Source of the DNA: Bacillus sp. PAMC26568
GTDB lineage: Bacteria > Bacillota > Bacilli > Bacillales > Bacillaceae
DNA length: 64,000 bases
Direction: 5' to 3'
NCBI RefSeq assembly: GCF_014235785.1
Contig: NZ_CP060137.1
Coordinates: forward strand, 2,480,001 to 2,544,000
Made by a program: the position numbers and the translations under genes. The notes below the pieces were generated by a model that saw only the letters and a program-made list of their open reading frames with translations, searched no databases and had not been told where the DNA came from. Below are positions 45,220 to 56,885 of the stretch, piece after piece; within the stretch, counting starts at the first letter, position 1; the number at the start of each line of letters is the position of its first letter.

Positions 45220-45576
45220 TTAATCTTCTTGCTTGTTTTCTTGATTAATTTCGTGGATTAACGTTTCAATCCGATTTCCATAATCAACGGATTCGTCAAA
45301 TTCAAAAAGAATTTCAGGTGTTTTTCTCAGTCGAATGCGCTGGCCAATTTCAGAACGGATAAACCCCTTGGCTTTTGCAAGGCCTTTTAAGGTGTTCTCT
45401 CTTTTTTCTTCATCTCCAAGTACGGAGATATAGACTTTTGCAATTTGCAGATCTCCAGAAACCCTTACATCTGTTACTGTTACAAACCCGATGCGGGGAT
45501 CTTTTATTTTTCGGCTGATAATCTCGCCCAATTCCTTCTTCATTTGTTCGCCAACCCTGTTTGCTCTTAAACTCAT
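45220..45576 (-). CDS. rbfA: Ribosome-binding factor A
   Basis: 30S maturation factor with a KH-like fold that binds the 16S decoding region and aids cold adaptation. 118 residues: [19 protein letters not shown], then the family core [19 protein letters not shown] near 26, and a C-terminal acidic tail. ATG at 45576 after GAGGTGAT. It lies 15 nt downstream of ylxP, in the infB operon. Confidence 0.96.
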   Translation of the reverse strand: MSLRANRVGEQMKKELGEIISRKIKDPRIGFVTVTDVRVSGDLQIAKVYISVLGDEEKRENTLKGLAKAKGFIRSEIGQRIRLRKTPEILFEFDESVDYGNRIETLIHEINQENKQED

Positions 45577-45591
45577 GCTATCACCTCACTG

Positions 45592-45870
45592 TTAAAGCCA
45601 ATCAAACGAGGTTACAGTGCGTTCAATTTCAGGAAAAGAATCAATCATAGCTAGCGCTTTATGCAATTCCTTTTCAGTTTGAACTTTATTTGATGTGATG
45701 GCAACGATGCCAATCTTGGTTCTCTGCCATGTATCCTGAAAATCGATTTCTGAAACAGAGACATTGTGCCTCTGCTTCAGTCTCATCAAAATGCGCTGCA
45801 AAACAGCCCGTTTGTCTTTCAATGATTGCGCATCATAAATGATGCACTCACACTCTGCATATCCAATCAC
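45592..45870 (-). CDS. ylxP: YlxP, DUF503 protein
   Basis: 92-residue conserved small protein ([20 protein letters not shown], ending [10 protein letters not shown]). Function unknown. Always between infB and rbfA in Bacillus, which suggests a link to ribosome maturation. The GTG start at 45870 overlaps the infB TGA by 4 nt, so it is translationally coupled. Confidence 0.9.
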   Translation of the reverse strand: MIGYAECECIIYDAQSLKDKRAVLQRILMRLKQRHNVSVSEIDFQDTWQRTKIGIVAITSNKVQTEKELHKALAMIDSFPEIERTVTSFDWL

Positions 45871-48068
45871 TTGCGTTCAATTTCCTGCATAACATATGCT
45901 TCGATGATATCTCCTTCTTTGATATCATTGAAGTTTTTAATTGTTATACCGCACTCATAGTTTTGCGCAACTTCTTTTACATCATCTTTAAAACGTTTCA
46001 AAACGTCTACTTCACCTTCAAATACTACGACTCCGTCACGAATTACACGGATGCTGCTGTCGCGGGTGATTTTGCCGTCTGTCACATATGAACCGGCAAT
46101 TGTACCGATTTTAGAAACTTTAATTGTTTGACGGACTTCAACTTGACCAATGACTTTTTCTTCAAATTCAGGGTCAAGCATTCCCTTCATTGCTGCTTCA
46201 ATTTCTTCAATTACTTTATAGATGATGCGATGCAGACGAATGTCTACTTTTTCAGCATCAGCAGTTCTCTTAGCATTCCCATCAGGGCGGACGTTAAAAC
46301 CGATAACAATTGCATTTGAAGCAGAAGCTAAAATGATGTCAGATTCTGTAATTGCCCCAACGCCTGTCAGAATGATTTTAACTTTAACGCCTTCAACATC
46401 AATTTTTTGGAGTGAAGCAGCCAATGCTTCAGCTGATCCTTGAACATCTGCTTTTACGATCAAGTTGATATCTTTGATATCGCCTTGTTTAATTTGTTCA
46501 AACAGGTCATCCAGGCTTAATTTCGCGCCTTCTTTACGCTGTTCATCAATCTGCTTGCTTGCACGCGCTTCTCCAACCTGACGTGCTTTTTTCTCATCAG
46601 TGAAGACCATGAATTGATCTCCTGCAAGCGGCACATCATTCAGGCCAGTGATCTCAACAGGAGTAGAAGGGCCTACTTCTTTCACACGGCGCCCAAGGTC
46701 ATTGACCATTGCACGAACACGGCCGAATGTATTACCTACTACAATTGAATCACCTACACGAAGTGTTCCATTTTGTACAAGAAGTGTTGCTACTGAACCT
46801 CGGCCTTTGTCAAGCTGAGCTTCAATAACAGTTCCTGTCGCAGCACGGTTAGGATTTGCTTTCCATTCTTCTACTTCACTTACAAGCAGGATCATTTCAA
46901 GCAATTCTTCAATTCCGTCGCCTGATAAAGCTGAAAGCTGAACAAAAATTGTGTCCCCGCCCCATGCTTCAGATACAAGACCGTATTCAGTCAGCTCCTG
47001 CATCACGCGATCAGGGTTTGCTGATTCTTTATCCATTTTGTTTACCGCAACAATAATTGGAACTTCAGCAGCTTTAGCATGACTGATTGCTTCTACTGTT
47101 TGCGGCATGACACCATCATCAGCTGCAACGACAAGAATCGTAATATCTGTTACTTGAGCACCGCGGGCACGCATTGTTGTAAATGCAGCATGTCCAGGTG
47201 TATCTAAGAACGTAATTTTTTTGTTGTTCACAACAACCTGATATGCACCGATATGCTGCGTAATTCCGCCAGCTTCTCCTGCTGTTACTTTTGTGTTGCG
47301 GATCGAGTCAAGAAGTGTTGTTTTACCATGGTCAACGTGTCCCATGATTGTGACAACCGGCGGGCGGATTTGAAGCTGATCTTCTTGATCTTCTGTCGCA
47401 TACCCTTCAAATTCAGTCACATCAAATACGATGACTTCTTCCACTTCTACACCATACTCGCCCGCAATCAATTCGATTGAATCTTTATCAAGATCCTGAT
47501 TAATTGTTGCCATGACACCTAGCATAAACAGCTTTTTAATGATTTCAGAAGGCTCTTTATGCAGCTTTCCCGCTAATTCGCCGACTGTAAGGCTGCCGGT
47601 AAACGTAATTTTGCTCGGCATTTCTTTTTTAGGCTGAACAGGAGCCTGGCCTTGAGGCCTGCGGTGATTGTTATTGCTGTTGTTTTTCTTATTGCCGAAA
47701 TTTTTCTTATTGGTGTTTCTGTTATTTTGGTTTGCTTTTCCTTGCTGGTTAAAAGGCTTATTGTTGCCTCCTTTAGCAGCAGGCTTTGCAGGATTAGCTG
47801 ATTTTGTATTATTTGTATTGTTTGTATTGTTTGTATTTTCTTGTTTTTGCATAGGCGTCTTCTGATCTTCCCTTTGTTTGACAGAAATTGTTTTATTTGT
47901 ATCTTTATTATCTGCCTTGTATTTTCCGTCCAATTTCACAATTATATGATCATCAATCGTTGACATATGGTTGCTGACTTCAACATTCATACCTTGCAGG
48001 GCTGAAATTACATCCTTGCTTGATATGTTTTGTTTTTTTGCATATTCGTAAACTCTCATTTTCGTCAT
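45867..48068 (-). CDS. infB: Translation initiation factor IF-2
   Basis: GTPase that brings fMet-tRNA to the 30S subunit. 733 residues: N-terminal IF2-N domain ([21 protein letters not shown]), an Asn-rich low-complexity linker (about 75-140), a second IF2-N module, the GTPase domain with [15 protein letters not shown] near 243, [15 protein letters not shown] and [11 protein letters not shown] near 345, then the beta-barrel and tRNA-binding C domains. The linker contains NTNNTNN repeats encoded by a 9-nt tandem repeat. ATG at 48068 after GGGGGTGA. Confidence 0.97.
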   Translation of the reverse strand: MTKMRVYEYAKKQNISSKDVISALQGMNVEVSNHMSTIDDHIIVKLDGKYKADNKDTNKTISVKQREDQKTPMQKQENTNNTNNTNNTKSANPAKPAAKGGNNKPFNQQGKANQNNRNTNKKNFGNKKNNSNNNHRRPQGQAPVQPKKEMPSKITFTGSLTVGELAGKLHKEPSEIIKKLFMLGVMATINQDLDKDSIELIAGEYGVEVEEVIVFDVTEFEGYATEDQEDQLQIRPPVVTIMGHVDHGKTTLLDSIRNTKVTAGEAGGITQHIGAYQVVVNNKKITFLDTPGHAAFTTMRARGAQVTDITILVVAADDGVMPQTVEAISHAKAAEVPIIVAVNKMDKESANPDRVMQELTEYGLVSEAWGGDTIFVQLSALSGDGIEELLEMILLVSEVEEWKANPNRAATGTVIEAQLDKGRGSVATLLVQNGTLRVGDSIVVGNTFGRVRAMVNDLGRRVKEVGPSTPVEITGLNDVPLAGDQFMVFTDEKKARQVGEARASKQIDEQRKEGAKLSLDDLFEQIKQGDIKDINLIVKADVQGSAEALAASLQKIDVEGVKVKIILTGVGAITESDIILASASNAIVIGFNVRPDGNAKRTADAEKVDIRLHRIIYKVIEEIEAAMKGMLDPEFEEKVIGQVEVRQTIKVSKIGTIAGSYVTDGKITRDSSIRVIRDGVVVFEGEVDVLKRFKDDVKEVAQNYECGITIKNFNDIKEGDIIEAYVMQEIERK
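47803..47838 (-). repeat. Four-copy 9-nt tandem repeat in the infB linker
   Basis: Four near-identical units of TTTGTATTG (plus-strand reading), encoding the NTN repeat of the IF-2 N-terminal linker. In-frame length change by slippage is possible without disrupting the GTPase core. Confidence 0.85.
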
Positions 48069-48087
48069 ATGGTCACCCCCAAGAATT

Positions 48088-48390
48088 TTAATCGAGCAAG
48101 GTTTTTATCTTAGCAGCGAAGCCTGCATCAACAATTGCTACAACCACTCGAGCATCTTTTCCGATCGCCTGGCCTAACATGTAGCGATCCGGGACCGAAA
48201 CAAGAGGAATTCTATAATAACTGCACTTATCTGTTACCTTCTTCGCAGTATTGTCTGATGCATCGCTTGAGAGAAGCACAAGCTTTGCTCGGGATTGTCT
48301 TACTTCTTTAATGACAAGTTCTTCTCCGGAGACAATCTTTCTTGCTCGATTTGCTAAGCCCAACAAGGACATCCATTGATGCTTAATCAT
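48088..48390 (-). CDS. ylxQ: L7Ae-family ribosomal protein YlxQ
   Basis: Kink-turn RNA-binding protein of the L7Ae/L30e family, 100 residues, as in B. subtilis YlxQ. Motifs: [18 protein letters not shown] near residue 8 and [16 protein letters not shown] near 48. Start at the ATG at 48390 ([10 protein letters not shown]); the frame is open to 48540 but that part overlaps rnpM in another frame. Its ribosome-binding site, AAGGAG, lies inside the end of rnpM, 13 nt away, so coupling is likely. Confidence 0.9.
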   Translation of the reverse strand: MIKHQWMSLLGLANRARKIVSGEELVIKEVRQSRAKLVLLSSDASDNTAKKVTDKCSYYRIPLVSVPDRYMLGQAIGKDARVVVAIVDAGFAAKIKTLLD

Positions 48391-48394
48391 ATCA

Positions 48395-48670
48395 TTAATG
48401 CTTCTCCTTCTCAGCCAGCTGAAGCAATTCTTCGTAGATGTCATCTTCAATTTTAACTTGCAGATGATTTGCCAGGACATTCTTCTTCTTAGCTTGTAAA
48501 ATACAGTCTTTATCAAGTGAGAGGTAAGCTCCGCGACCATTCTTCTTGCCTGTCAGATCAACAGAAACTTCTCCTTCTTTTGAACGGACAATACGAACAA
48601 GTTCTTTTTTCGGTTTCATTTCTCCAGTTGCAACACATTTGCGCAATGGAATTTTTCTTTGATTGTTCAC
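48395..48670 (-). CDS. rnpM: RNase P modulator RnpM (YlxR)
   Basis: Small basic RNA-binding protein of 91 residues that in B. subtilis binds RNase P RNA and tunes its activity. Signature: [21 protein letters not shown] and [19 protein letters not shown] start at 48670 after GAGGTGAGG. It lies 13 nt downstream of nusA, with ylxQ following 4 nt after its TAA. Confidence 0.93.
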   Translation of the reverse strand: MNNQRKIPLRKCVATGEMKPKKELVRIVRSKEGEVSVDLTGKKNGRGAYLSLDKDCILQAKKKNVLANHLQVKIEDDIYEELLQLAEKEKH

Positions 48671-48683
48671 ATTGCCTCACCTC

Positions 48684-49817
48684 TTACTTGTCTAATTCGT
48701 CTTGATCGAAAGAAAAAAGCGGACCATCATCTTCATTGTCATCAAGCGGTACATTTGCGCCCGCACGAGGATAAATTCCCATCTGCAAAGCATCCGTTTC
48801 ACTCTTAATATCAATCTTCCAATTTGTCAGCTTTGCTGCCAAACGGGCATTTTGACCTCTTTTTCCAATTGCAAGTGATAATTGATAGTCAGGTACAACT
48901 ACAGTTGTAGCTTTATCGTTCTCATTTACATTTACATCCAGCACCTTTGAAGGACTAAGTGCATTTGCAACAAATTCAACTGGATCATTCGACCATTTTA
49001 CGATATCAATTTTTTCGCCTTTTAATTCATTTACGATTGCCTGTACGCGCTGGCCTTTTGGTCCAACACATGAGCCGACCGGATCCACTTCAGGATTTTC
49101 AGAGTGTACAGAAATTTTTGAACGGTCTCCAGCTTCGCGGGCAACCGATTTAATTTCTACAGTGCCATCGTATATCTCAGGAACCTCAATTTCAAATAAT
49201 CGTTTTAATAAACCAGGATGAGTTCGGGAAACGAAAATTTGAGGTCCTTTCGTTGTTTTTTCTACTTTCGTAATAAAAACTTTAATGCGGTCATGCGGTT
49301 TGTACTTTTCATTTGGCATTTGCTCGCTTACAGGCAGCAATGCTTCAATCTTGCCAAGACTGACATAGATAAATTTAGAGTCAATTCTTTGCACAATTCC
49401 TGTCATGATATCTTCTTCGCGATCTACAAATTCAGAGTAGATGACTCCTCGCTCTGCTTCTCTAACGCGCTGAGTCACCACTTGTTTTGCAGTCTGTGCT
49501 GCAATTCGCCCAAAATCTTTTGGAGTAACCTCCATTTCAAGCACATCATTCACCTGATAGCTTGGATTAACGCGCTGTGCTTCTTCCACAGAAACTTCAA
49601 GGCGCGGATCATATACTTCATCAACAACATCTTTTCTAGCAAACACTCTCATTGTTCCTGTGTCGCGATTTAAATCGACACGGACGTTTTGAGCCTGATT
49701 AAAATTGCGTTTGTATGCCGAGATCAAAGCAGCCTCAATGGCTTCGATGATCACTTCTTTACCGATGCCTTTTTCTTTTTCAAGAATTGTTAAAGCATCT
49801 AAAAGTTCACTACTCAT
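48684..49817 (-). CDS. nusA: Transcription termination/antitermination factor NusA
   Basis: RNA polymerase-binding factor modulating pausing, termination and antitermination. 377 residues: N-terminal polymerase-binding domain (about 1-130), S1 domain (about 135-200, TGIVQRIDSKFIYVSL) and two KH domains (VGSCVGPKGQRVQAIV near 245 and LSLAIGKRGQNARLAA near 312). The C-terminal acidic repeats of E. coli NusA are absent, as is normal in Firmicutes. Start at the ATG at 49817, which has AAGGGGGAA upstream. It is in the rimP-nusA-rnpM-ylxQ-infB unit. Confidence 0.97.
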   Translation of the reverse strand: MSSELLDALTILEKEKGIGKEVIIEAIEAALISAYKRNFNQAQNVRVDLNRDTGTMRVFARKDVVDEVYDPRLEVSVEEAQRVNPSYQVNDVLEMEVTPKDFGRIAAQTAKQVVTQRVREAERGVIYSEFVDREEDIMTGIVQRIDSKFIYVSLGKIEALLPVSEQMPNEKYKPHDRIKVFITKVEKTTKGPQIFVSRTHPGLLKRLFEIEVPEIYDGTVEIKSVAREAGDRSKISVHSENPEVDPVGSCVGPKGQRVQAIVNELKGEKIDIVKWSNDPVEFVANALSPSKVLDVNVNENDKATTVVVPDYQLSLAIGKRGQNARLAAKLTNWKIDIKSETDALQMGIYPRAGANVPLDDNEDDGPLFSFDQDELDK

Positions 49818-49853
49818 TTTTTTAGTTTCCCCCTTATCCATTTAACAGAGAAT

Positions 49854-50327
49854 TTAATTGAACGTTACAGCTAACCGGGCGCTGGCTATTTTTTCGTATG
49901 GAATTTGAACTTGTTTTTTTCTCGTTTTGATAAGAATAGTCACTATAACATGCTCTCCATCAAAATCTGTCAGTTCGCCTTCAAATACTTTAGAGCCTTC
50001 AAAAGGTTCATATGTTTTAATAAAAACATTTTTGCCGATTGATTTCGTAAAATCAGAATCTTTCTTTAGCGGACGCTCGGCACCTGGTGATGAAACTTCA
50101 AGAAAATAGTTTTGTTCAATTGGATCTGTTTCATCTAATTTTTCACTAAGTTTTTCGCTCACAATCGCACAATGTTCAATGTCGATTCCTTCACTTGAAT
50201 CTATGAATACGCGCAAAAACCATTCTTTTCCTTCTTTTACGAATTCAATATCCACTAATTCTAATGTTAACTCATCTAAAATCGGCAAAGCTAATTCTGC
50301 TACGATTTCAGTAACTTTTTTGCTCAT
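49854..50327 (-). CDS. rimP: Ribosome maturation factor RimP
   Basis: 30S assembly factor, 157 residues (B. subtilis YlxS 156). Typical motifs: [20 protein letters not shown], then [19 protein letters not shown] near 80. Start at the ATG at 50327, six nt after AAGGAGG. First gene of the nusA-infB operon, preceded by a long structured leader. Confidence 0.95.
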   Translation of the reverse strand: MSKKVTEIVAELALPILDELTLELVDIEFVKEGKEWFLRVFIDSSEGIDIEHCAIVSEKLSEKLDETDPIEQNYFLEVSSPGAERPLKKDSDFTKSIGKNVFIKTYEPFEGSKVFEGELTDFDGEHVIVTILIKTRKKQVQIPYEKIASARLAVTFN

Positions 50328-50375
50328 CCTGTTCCTCCTTGTAGATAGAAGCAAATATGACACTATTAGCTGCTG

Positions 50376-50402
50376 AAAAACCCTGCATCATATTGAGCAG
50401 GG
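50376..50402 (-). terminator. Terminator-like hairpin in the rimP leader (possible attenuator)
   Basis: Minus-strand CCCTGC/GCAGGG stem with a 10-nt loop, directly followed by TTTTT. It lies between the rimP promoter and the rimP start, so transcripts of the whole nusA-infB operon must read through it. Confidence 0.6.
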
Positions 50403-50431
50403 AATGTATGTACACAACACGATCCGGTTGA

Positions 50432-50498
50432 AGAGACAAAATCTCTACTCAATACGAAAGAGTGGGTTGCCCCACTCTCTGCCTCTAACTATCGTTAG
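50432..50498 (-). other. Further hairpins of the rimP-nusA leader
   Basis: In order of transcription: CTAAC/GTTAG (50485-50498), AGAGTGGG/CCCACTCT with a 4-nt loop (50459-50478) and AGAGA/TCTCT (50432-50446). The middle one is the most stable and could also help terminate read-through from polC. Confidence 0.5.
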
Positions 50499-50511
50499 CA
50501 TTTCCATAAAA

Positions 50512-50540
50512 AATATAACATAACCGGCCATTTTTTGCAA
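50512..50540 (-). promoter_or_regulatory. Promoter of the rimP-nusA-infB operon
   Basis: Minus-strand TTGCAA (50535-50540), 17-bp spacer ending in TGT, TATATT (50512-50517): an extended -10 promoter. It gives a leader of roughly 180 nt. Confidence 0.65.
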
Positions 50541-50642
50541 ATTAAAATCAGTATACGCAAGGTATTTCAAAGGGAAATGCAAGAAATATATCCTGATTTT
50601 CTTCCGTTATTATATCCCTTTTCACAATTCTGTCATACTTGA

Positions 50643-53600
50643 TCAAAACAGAGAAAGCTGATTCTGGTCAGGAAGCGCCTCAAGACACCCTTGCTTATCT
50701 AAATACTCAATAATTGTTTTTGAAACCTTTCCGCGCTGCTGCAGGTCTTCTTTGGACAGGAACTCTCCGTCCTGTCTTGCCTTCACGATATTTATAGCTG
50801 CATTAGTTCCAAGCCCTGGAATGGAATTGAAAGGCGGAATCAAAGAATTCCCGTCGATTAAAAAGTCTGTTGCACTTGAACGGTATAAATCTACTTTTTG
50901 GAAAGAATAGCCGCGTTCGCACATTTCCAGCGCAAGTTCAAGAACTGTCAGCAAACTTTTTTCTTTAGGAGATGCCTCAAGACCTTTTTGATTGATCTCT
51001 ACAATCTTTGCTTTAACTGGTTCAGATCCTTTTACCATCGTTTCGATGTCAAAATCATCGGCACGTACTGTGAAATAAGCAGAATAATAAAGCAGGGCAT
51101 GATGCACTTTAAAATAGGCAATGCGAACAGCCATCAAAACATATGCTGCAGCATGGGCTTTCGGAAACATATACTTTATTTTAAGGCACGAGCTGATGTA
51201 CCAGTCAGGCACCTCGTTCTTTTTCATTTCTTCCACCATTTCTGGCGTAAGTCCCTTACCTTTACGGACAGACTCCATTATTTTAAAGGCAAATGAAGGT
51301 TCAAGTCCCTGATAAATCAAGTAAACCATGATATCATCACGGCATCCGATAACCTCGCTCAGTGTACACGTATTGTCGTGAATGAGTTCTTGCGCATTTC
51401 CAAGCCATACATCCGTTCCATGTGAAAGTCCCGAAATTTGCACAAGCTCAGAGAAAGTGGTTGGTTTTGTGTCTTCAAGCATTTGACGGACAAAGCGGGT
51501 TCCAAATTCCGGGATTCCAAGTGTTCCGGTTTTGCACATTATCTGTTCTTCTGTTACACCAAGCGATTCTGTCCCGCTGAAGATTTTCATTACTTCTTTA
51601 TCATCAGTCGGGATCGTTTTTGGATCAATTCCGCTTAAATCCTGCAGCATCCGAATTACAGTTGGATCATCATGCCCCAGAATATCAAGTTTCAACAAGT
51701 TATCATGAATCGAATGAAAGTCAAAATGAGTGGTCTTCCACTCAGATCCAGTGGCATCAGCAGGGTACTGAATTGGCGAAAAATCATAAATATCCATATA
51801 ATCTGGCACAACAATGATGCCGCCAGGATGCTGTCCGGTATTTCTCTTGACTCCAGTACAGCCTTGAACAAGACGATCTACTTCCGCATTTCTAAGCATG
51901 AGATTGTTATCGGCTGCGTACCCTTTTACATATCCATAAGCTGTTTTTTCTGCAACTGTGCCAATGGTGCCTGCCCGGAATACATTATCTTCTCCGAAAA
52001 GATCTTTTGTGTAATTATGAGCCCTAGGCTGATATTCACCTGAGAAATTCAAATCGATATCAGGTACTTTATCTCCTTTAAAACCAAGAAACGTTTCAAA
52101 CGGGATATCATGTCCATCTTTATGATATTTCGCTCCGCATTCGGTACAGTCTTTATTCGGCAAATCAAACCCTGATCCAACCGAACCATCATTAAAAAAT
52201 TCTGAATGCTTGCATTCAGGACATACATAATGCGGCGGCAATGGATTAACTTCGGTTATTTCCGTCATTGTAGCTACTAAGGAGGAACCGACCGATCCCC
52301 TTGATCCAACAAGATATCCGTCATCTAAAGATCTTTTAACGAGCTTATGCGAAATGAGATAAATAACAGCAAATCCATGTCCGATAATACTCTTCAATTC
52401 TTTTTCAAGTCTGGCTTCGACAATTTCCGGAAGATTATCTCCATAAATGCTTTTAGCCATGCTATAGCTCATTTCCCGAATTTCATCGTCTGCTCCTTCA
52501 ATTTTAGGAGTATAGAGATCATCTTTGATCGGTTTAATTTCTTCTATTAAATCTGCTACAAGATGAGTATTGTCTATGACAATTTTCCGTGCTGTCTCCT
52601 CACCCAAAAACTGAAAACAATCCAGCATTTCATTCGTAGGTCTGAAATGAACGTTTGGAAGCTCATGACGGTTTAAAGGATTTGCTCCGCCTTGAGAGTT
52701 TACCAGAATCTTTCGGTAGATTTTATCCTCCGGCTGCAGGTAATGGACATTTCCAGTTGCAACGACAGGTTTTTCTAGCTTCTCGCCAAGATTCACCAAG
52801 TTTGAAATGATTTCTTTCAGCGCAATTTCATCCTTAATATAATCAAGCTGAATTAAGTGACGGTATACTTCAGGAGGCTGAACCTCGATATAATCATAGA
52901 AAGCTGCAATGTCCTCTACTTCCTCAGGAGATTTTTGCATCATCCCTTCAAAAACCTCTCCGCGATCGCAGGCCGAGCCGACGAGAATACCTTCACGATG
53001 CTTTATAAGCTGTGATCTTGGCACACGGGGAACACGGTAAAAATAATCGATGTGAGAAAGTGAGACTAGTTTAAACAAGTTTTTTAAGCCTGTCTCGTTT
53101 TGAGCAAGCAAAATTGCGTGATAGGGGCGTGCACGCTGGTACGAATTTCCCTGGCCCATATTATCGTTAAGCTGGTTATGGTTTTCTATGCCCTTGGCTT
53201 GGGCATCTTTCAGCATTCTGAGAAGAAGATACCCTGTAGCTTCTGCGTCAAAAATAGCACGGTGATGCTGTGTCAGCTCGATATCAAACTTTTTGGCCAG
53301 TGTATTTAAGCGATGGCTTTTCATTTCAGGATATAAAAATCTTCCAAGCTCAAGAGTATCAATGACAGGATTAACTGCTTTCCCAGAGCCAAGCAGCTGT
53401 TTATAGCCTACATTCAGAAAGCCCATATCAAAGCTTGCATTATGTGCAACTAATATGTCATCTTCTGCCCAATCTTTAAAATTGCGCAGCACTTCATCTA
53501 CATTGGGAGCATTTGCTACCATATCATCTGTAATGCCTGTTAAATCTATCGTTGTAGCTGAAAGCCGATGATGAGGATTTGCAAACGATTCAAATCTGTC

Positions 53601-54947
53601 GATAATTTCGCCATTTTTGATTTTCACAGCCGCTAGCTCGATAATCGTATCGTAAACAGCAGATAAGCCAGTGGTTTCAACGTCAAATACCACGTATGTT
53701 GCATCAGGCAAATATCGGTCTTGAACGTTATATGCGATCGGAACACCATCATCAACAAGATTAATTTCAACGCCATACAAAACCTTGATGTCATTTTTCT
53801 TACCAGCCGAATAAGCTTCAGGAAAAGACTGGGCCACTGCATGGTCGGTTATGGCTACTGCAGAATGTCCCCACTTTTTGGCTTGACCGACTAAGGAGCT
53901 GACAGATGATACTGCATCCATTTGGCTCATCGGTGTATGAAGATGAAGTTCAATTCTTTTTTCAGGAGAGGTATCTTGACGGACTGCAGGTTTTATTTCG
54001 TTAATATCATTTGCAATCATCACTAAATCTCTGACAAAGGTATCGTTTTGAATGCTGCCCCGCACTTTAACCCACATACCTTTTTTAAGAGTCTGCAAGA
54101 GGACGGCATCCTCTTTATCTCTCGCAAACATTTTCACCATAATTGAGTTTGTATAATCTGTGACTTTGAATGTGCTGAGCGTTCTTCCGCTCCTAAGCTC
54201 TCTAGTTTCAGCATCAAATACATACCCTTGTATTGTAATGCGTCGTTCTTCGTCTTCAATTGTATCAAGCTGCTTAATTTCTTCATCATTCTTAATGGCA
54301 TAGCCTATCATCAGCGGACCTTGAGGTGCTTCCTGCTGATCTTGATCTTTCTTGTCCATTTCAGTAATCGCCAGCATCATTTTTTCTTGATCTTCCAGCT
54401 TCTTTTGCTCCTGGAATCTCTGAATTTCTTCTTGTGAAACATTCACGACTGTATCAAGCTGAATAAGCGGAAAACCATATTGTGCAAAGCTATCCTGAAG
54501 GATTGAAGTGTACTTTTTCTTAATGGCCATTGCTTCTGTTTCATTTCTTGTCTTTACAATCAGCTTTAATCCCTGTACTTCCGGAATCTGTTCATTTAAT
54601 AAAGACAGCATCGGCGGTGAAATACCCTGCATTTCCTGAATACAAACCGACCAGTAGTCTGCAATTAGTTTTTCATCAAACGTTTGATCCAAAACAGCAA
54701 TCGTAAAGGTAACTTCTGCAATATGCGAAAAGGCTTTAGTCAGCTTTGCATAAAAAATCCGGTACACATCGAACGGCAGAATCCTTTCAAATAAAAATTG
54801 AAATTCCCATTTCTTTGATTGTTTATGGACCGTTAATTTCGTGATCATACCATTCTGGAAATGATTGAAAATGGCATCGTCTGTTAAATTAATTTGCTGC
54901 AGCAGCAGCTGAAAACGCTCCTTTTGGGCTTTCGAAAGTTCTTCCAT
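50643..54947 (-). CDS. polC: DNA polymerase III PolC-type, replicative alpha subunit
   Basis: Main replicative DNA polymerase with proofreading. 1434 residues: N-terminal and OB-fold domains (about 1-330), a PHP domain split around the DnaQ-like exonuclease ([20 protein letters not shown] near 420), a polymerase core with a zinc module (CPECKH... and CTECGAKYH near 950) and the catalytic aspartates in [12 protein letters not shown] near 980. The C-terminal region ends in the clamp-binding motif QNQLSLF. Start at the ATG at 54947, nine nt after AAAGGA; the frame open to 54983 adds only upstream sequence. Confidence 0.97.
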   Translation of the reverse strand: MEELSKAQKERFQLLLQQINLTDDAIFNHFQNGMITKLTVHKQSKKWEFQFLFERILPFDVYRIFYAKLTKAFSHIAEVTFTIAVLDQTFDEKLIADYWSVCIQEMQGISPPMLSLLNEQIPEVQGLKLIVKTRNETEAMAIKKKYTSILQDSFAQYGFPLIQLDTVVNVSQEEIQRFQEQKKLEDQEKMMLAITEMDKKDQDQQEAPQGPLMIGYAIKNDEEIKQLDTIEDEERRITIQGYVFDAETRELRSGRTLSTFKVTDYTNSIMVKMFARDKEDAVLLQTLKKGMWVKVRGSIQNDTFVRDLVMIANDINEIKPAVRQDTSPEKRIELHLHTPMSQMDAVSSVSSLVGQAKKWGHSAVAITDHAVAQSFPEAYSAGKKNDIKVLYGVEINLVDDGVPIAYNVQDRYLPDATYVVFDVETTGLSAVYDTIIELAAVKIKNGEIIDRFESFANPHHRLSATTIDLTGITDDMVANAPNVDEVLRNFKDWAEDDILVAHNASFDMGFLNVGYKQLLGSGKAVNPVIDTLELGRFLYPEMKSHRLNTLAKKFDIELTQHHRAIFDAEATGYLLLRMLKDAQAKGIENHNQLNDNMGQGNSYQRARPYHAILLAQNETGLKNLFKLVSLSHIDYFYRVPRVPRSQLIKHREGILVGSACDRGEVFEGMMQKSPEEVEDIAAFYDYIEVQPPEVYRHLIQLDYIKDEIALKEIISNLVNLGEKLEKPVVATGNVHYLQPEDKIYRKILVNSQGGANPLNRHELPNVHFRPTNEMLDCFQFLGEETARKIVIDNTHLVADLIEEIKPIKDDLYTPKIEGADDEIREMSYSMAKSIYGDNLPEIVEARLEKELKSIIGHGFAVIYLISHKLVKRSLDDGYLVGSRGSVGSSLVATMTEITEVNPLPPHYVCPECKHSEFFNDGSVGSGFDLPNKDCTECGAKYHKDGHDIPFETFLGFKGDKVPDIDLNFSGEYQPRAHNYTKDLFGEDNVFRAGTIGTVAEKTAYGYVKGYAADNNLMLRNAEVDRLVQGCTGVKRNTGQHPGGIIVVPDYMDIYDFSPIQYPADATGSEWKTTHFDFHSIHDNLLKLDILGHDDPTVIRMLQDLSGIDPKTIPTDDKEVMKIFSGTESLGVTEEQIMCKTGTLGIPEFGTRFVRQMLEDTKPTTFSELVQISGLSHGTDVWLGNAQELIHDNTCTLSEVIGCRDDIMVYLIYQGLEPSFAFKIMESVRKGKGLTPEMVEEMKKNEVPDWYISSCLKIKYMFPKAHAAAYVLMAVRIAYFKVHHALLYYSAYFTVRADDFDIETMVKGSEPVKAKIVEINQKGLEASPKEKSLLTVLELALEMCERGYSFQKVDLYRSSATDFLIDGNSLIPPFNSIPGLGTNAAINIVKARQDGEFLSKEDLQQRGKVSKTIIEYLDKQGCLEALPDQNQLSLF

Positions 54948-54988
54948 TTCAGGCCGTCCTTTCTGACAATAATCGATCCTCATAATTG

Positions 54989-55018
54989 AAGGTACCTCGC
55001 TTTTTTGCGAGGTACCTT
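54989..55018. other. Perfect hairpin between proS and polC
   Basis: 12-bp stem AAGGTACCTCGC/GCGAGGTACCTT with a T6 loop. In the direction of the genes only TTCAATT follows, so it is a poor terminator; on the other strand it is followed by TTTT. It lies 41 nt before the polC start and would form in its leader. Confidence 0.75.
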
Positions 55019-55084
55019 TTAAATGTGTATTTTAGTACATCTATCATACCACGAAAATAGAGTGTACTACATGATTTTTTCTAA

Positions 55085-56785
55085 CTACGAAAGCAGATTT
55101 TGAATGGTTGCATTTAGCTCTGATGCAGCGACTTCCATTCCTTCTCCTGTTTTGCGGATTTTCACTTCGACAATACCTTCAGCTGCTTGTTTTCCAATAA
55201 CAACACGCACAGGAATACCGATCAAATCAGAATCTGCAAATTTCACACCCGCACGTTCATTCCGGTCATCATACAGCACTTCATAACCTGCTTCGTTCAG
55301 TTCAGAATATATCTTTTCACTTAATTGAGCTTGATCGTCATTCTTTGCATTTGCACTGATCAAATGAACATGAAACGGGGCAACTGCAGAAGGCCAAACA
55401 ATTCCTTTTTCATCATTGTATTGTTCTACAATGGCTGCGAGTGTTCTTGAAACACCAATACCGTAACAGCCCATAATCATCGGCTGAGCTCTTCCGTTTT
55501 CATCCAGATATGTCGCGTTCATCGCTTCACTATAGCGAGTACCTAATTTGAAGACGTGACCGACTTCAATTCCTTTTGCAAATTGAATGACCCCTTGTCC
55601 ATCTGGTGAAAGATCGCCTTCTTCAATGAATCTCACATCGGCAAATTGTGAAATGTGTGCATCACGTTCAATATTTACACCTGTGTAATGATAATTCACT
55701 TCGTTAGCTCCGCATACGCCATTGACGATTGCTTGTACAGCTATATCTGCAACAACTTCCACATCCGGGCTAACTCCGACTGGACCAACGTATCCAGGAA
55801 CGACTCCGATCGCTTGCGCTGTCTCTTCTATTGATGCAAGTTCAACAACGGAAGCTCCGAACAGGTTCTTGATTTTAATATCATTCACTTCATGATCGCC
55901 GCGCACTAAAACTAATACGAATTTCTCATCTGCTTTAAAAAGAAGTGATTTGATTAGTTTTTCTTTTGGTGTATTTAAGTAAGAAGCAACTTCTTCAATT
56001 GTTTTTTGATTAGGTGTTTCAACCTTTTCAAGTACGTGAACTGCTTCACTGCTTTTTTCATATTTATTAATGACAGGTGCCATTTCAATGTTTGCTGCAT
56101 ATTGAGACGTATCTGAATAGGCAATTGTATCTTCCCCAACATCAGACAATACCATAAATTCATGAGTATCTTTCCCGCCCATAGCCCCAGAATCTGCAAT
56201 CACCGCACGAAAGTTTAATCCGCAGCGGGAAAAAATATTGCTGTATGCCTGGAACATTTTTTCATACACTTCATCAAGACTATCGAACGAAGCATGGAAA
56301 GAGTATGCATCTTTCATAATAAATTCACGTCCGCGAAGGAGCCCGAAACGAGGACGTTGTTCATCTCTGAATTTAGACTGAATCTGATATAGATTCAGAG
56401 GCAATCTTTTATATGATTTTACTTCATCTCTCAGTAAAGATGTAATGACTTCTTCATGTGTAGCTCCTAAAGCAAATTCACGGCTGTGACGGTCTTTCAT
56501 ACGCATAAGTTCTGGTCCGTACGTGTACCATCTGCCAGATTCCTGCCAGAGCTCAGCTTGCTGCATGGCCGGCATTAAGAGCTCGGCCGATCCTGCACGA
56601 TTCATTTCTTCACGGACAATTTGTTCAATTTTCCTTAAAACGATGGAAGCAAGCGGCAAATAACTATAAATTCCGCTTGCATTTTGACGCATGTAGCCTG
56701 CACGCAATAAAAGCTGATGGCTTTTAATATCTGCATCAGCAGGCACTTCTCTTAAAGTAGGAATAAAAGTCATACTCTGTTTCAT
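55085..56785 (-). CDS. proS: Prolyl-tRNA synthetase
   Basis: Class II aminoacyl-tRNA synthetase of the bacterial type with an inserted editing domain. 566 residues: motif 1 region near 40-80, motif 2 in [21 protein letters not shown]-type sequence near 140, the YbaK-like editing insertion (about 230-395), motif 3 in [15 protein letters not shown] near 445, and an anticodon-binding domain at the end. Start at the ATG at 56785 ([11 protein letters not shown]), seven nt after GAGGTG. A TTG two codons upstream is less likely. Confidence 0.97.
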   Translation of the reverse strand: MKQSMTFIPTLREVPADADIKSHQLLLRAGYMRQNASGIYSYLPLASIVLRKIEQIVREEMNRAGSAELLMPAMQQAELWQESGRWYTYGPELMRMKDRHSREFALGATHEEVITSLLRDEVKSYKRLPLNLYQIQSKFRDEQRPRFGLLRGREFIMKDAYSFHASFDSLDEVYEKMFQAYSNIFSRCGLNFRAVIADSGAMGGKDTHEFMVLSDVGEDTIAYSDTSQYAANIEMAPVINKYEKSSEAVHVLEKVETPNQKTIEEVASYLNTPKEKLIKSLLFKADEKFVLVLVRGDHEVNDIKIKNLFGASVVELASIEETAQAIGVVPGYVGPVGVSPDVEVVADIAVQAIVNGVCGANEVNYHYTGVNIERDAHISQFADVRFIEEGDLSPDGQGVIQFAKGIEVGHVFKLGTRYSEAMNATYLDENGRAQPMIMGCYGIGVSRTLAAIVEQYNDEKGIVWPSAVAPFHVHLISANAKNDDQAQLSEKIYSELNEAGYEVLYDDRNERAGVKFADSDLIGIPVRVVIGKQAAEGIVEVKIRKTGEGMEVAASELNATIQNLLS

Positions 56786-56885
56786 CTTCAAGCACCTCTA
56801 TCTATTTATACATTATAAAAGATTGTTTTCGCATATGAATTATAGATTACACATTTATTTACCATTGAATCTGTCATATCAGAGC

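Noticed and set aside
48391-48540. N-terminal extension of ylxQ
   Set aside because: Overlaps rnpM out of frame; the family starts at the ATG at 48390 and has 100 residues.
50898-51296. 132-codon plus-strand frame inside polC
   Set aside because: Lies wholly within the conserved polymerase core of PolC on the other strand; no initiation signal.
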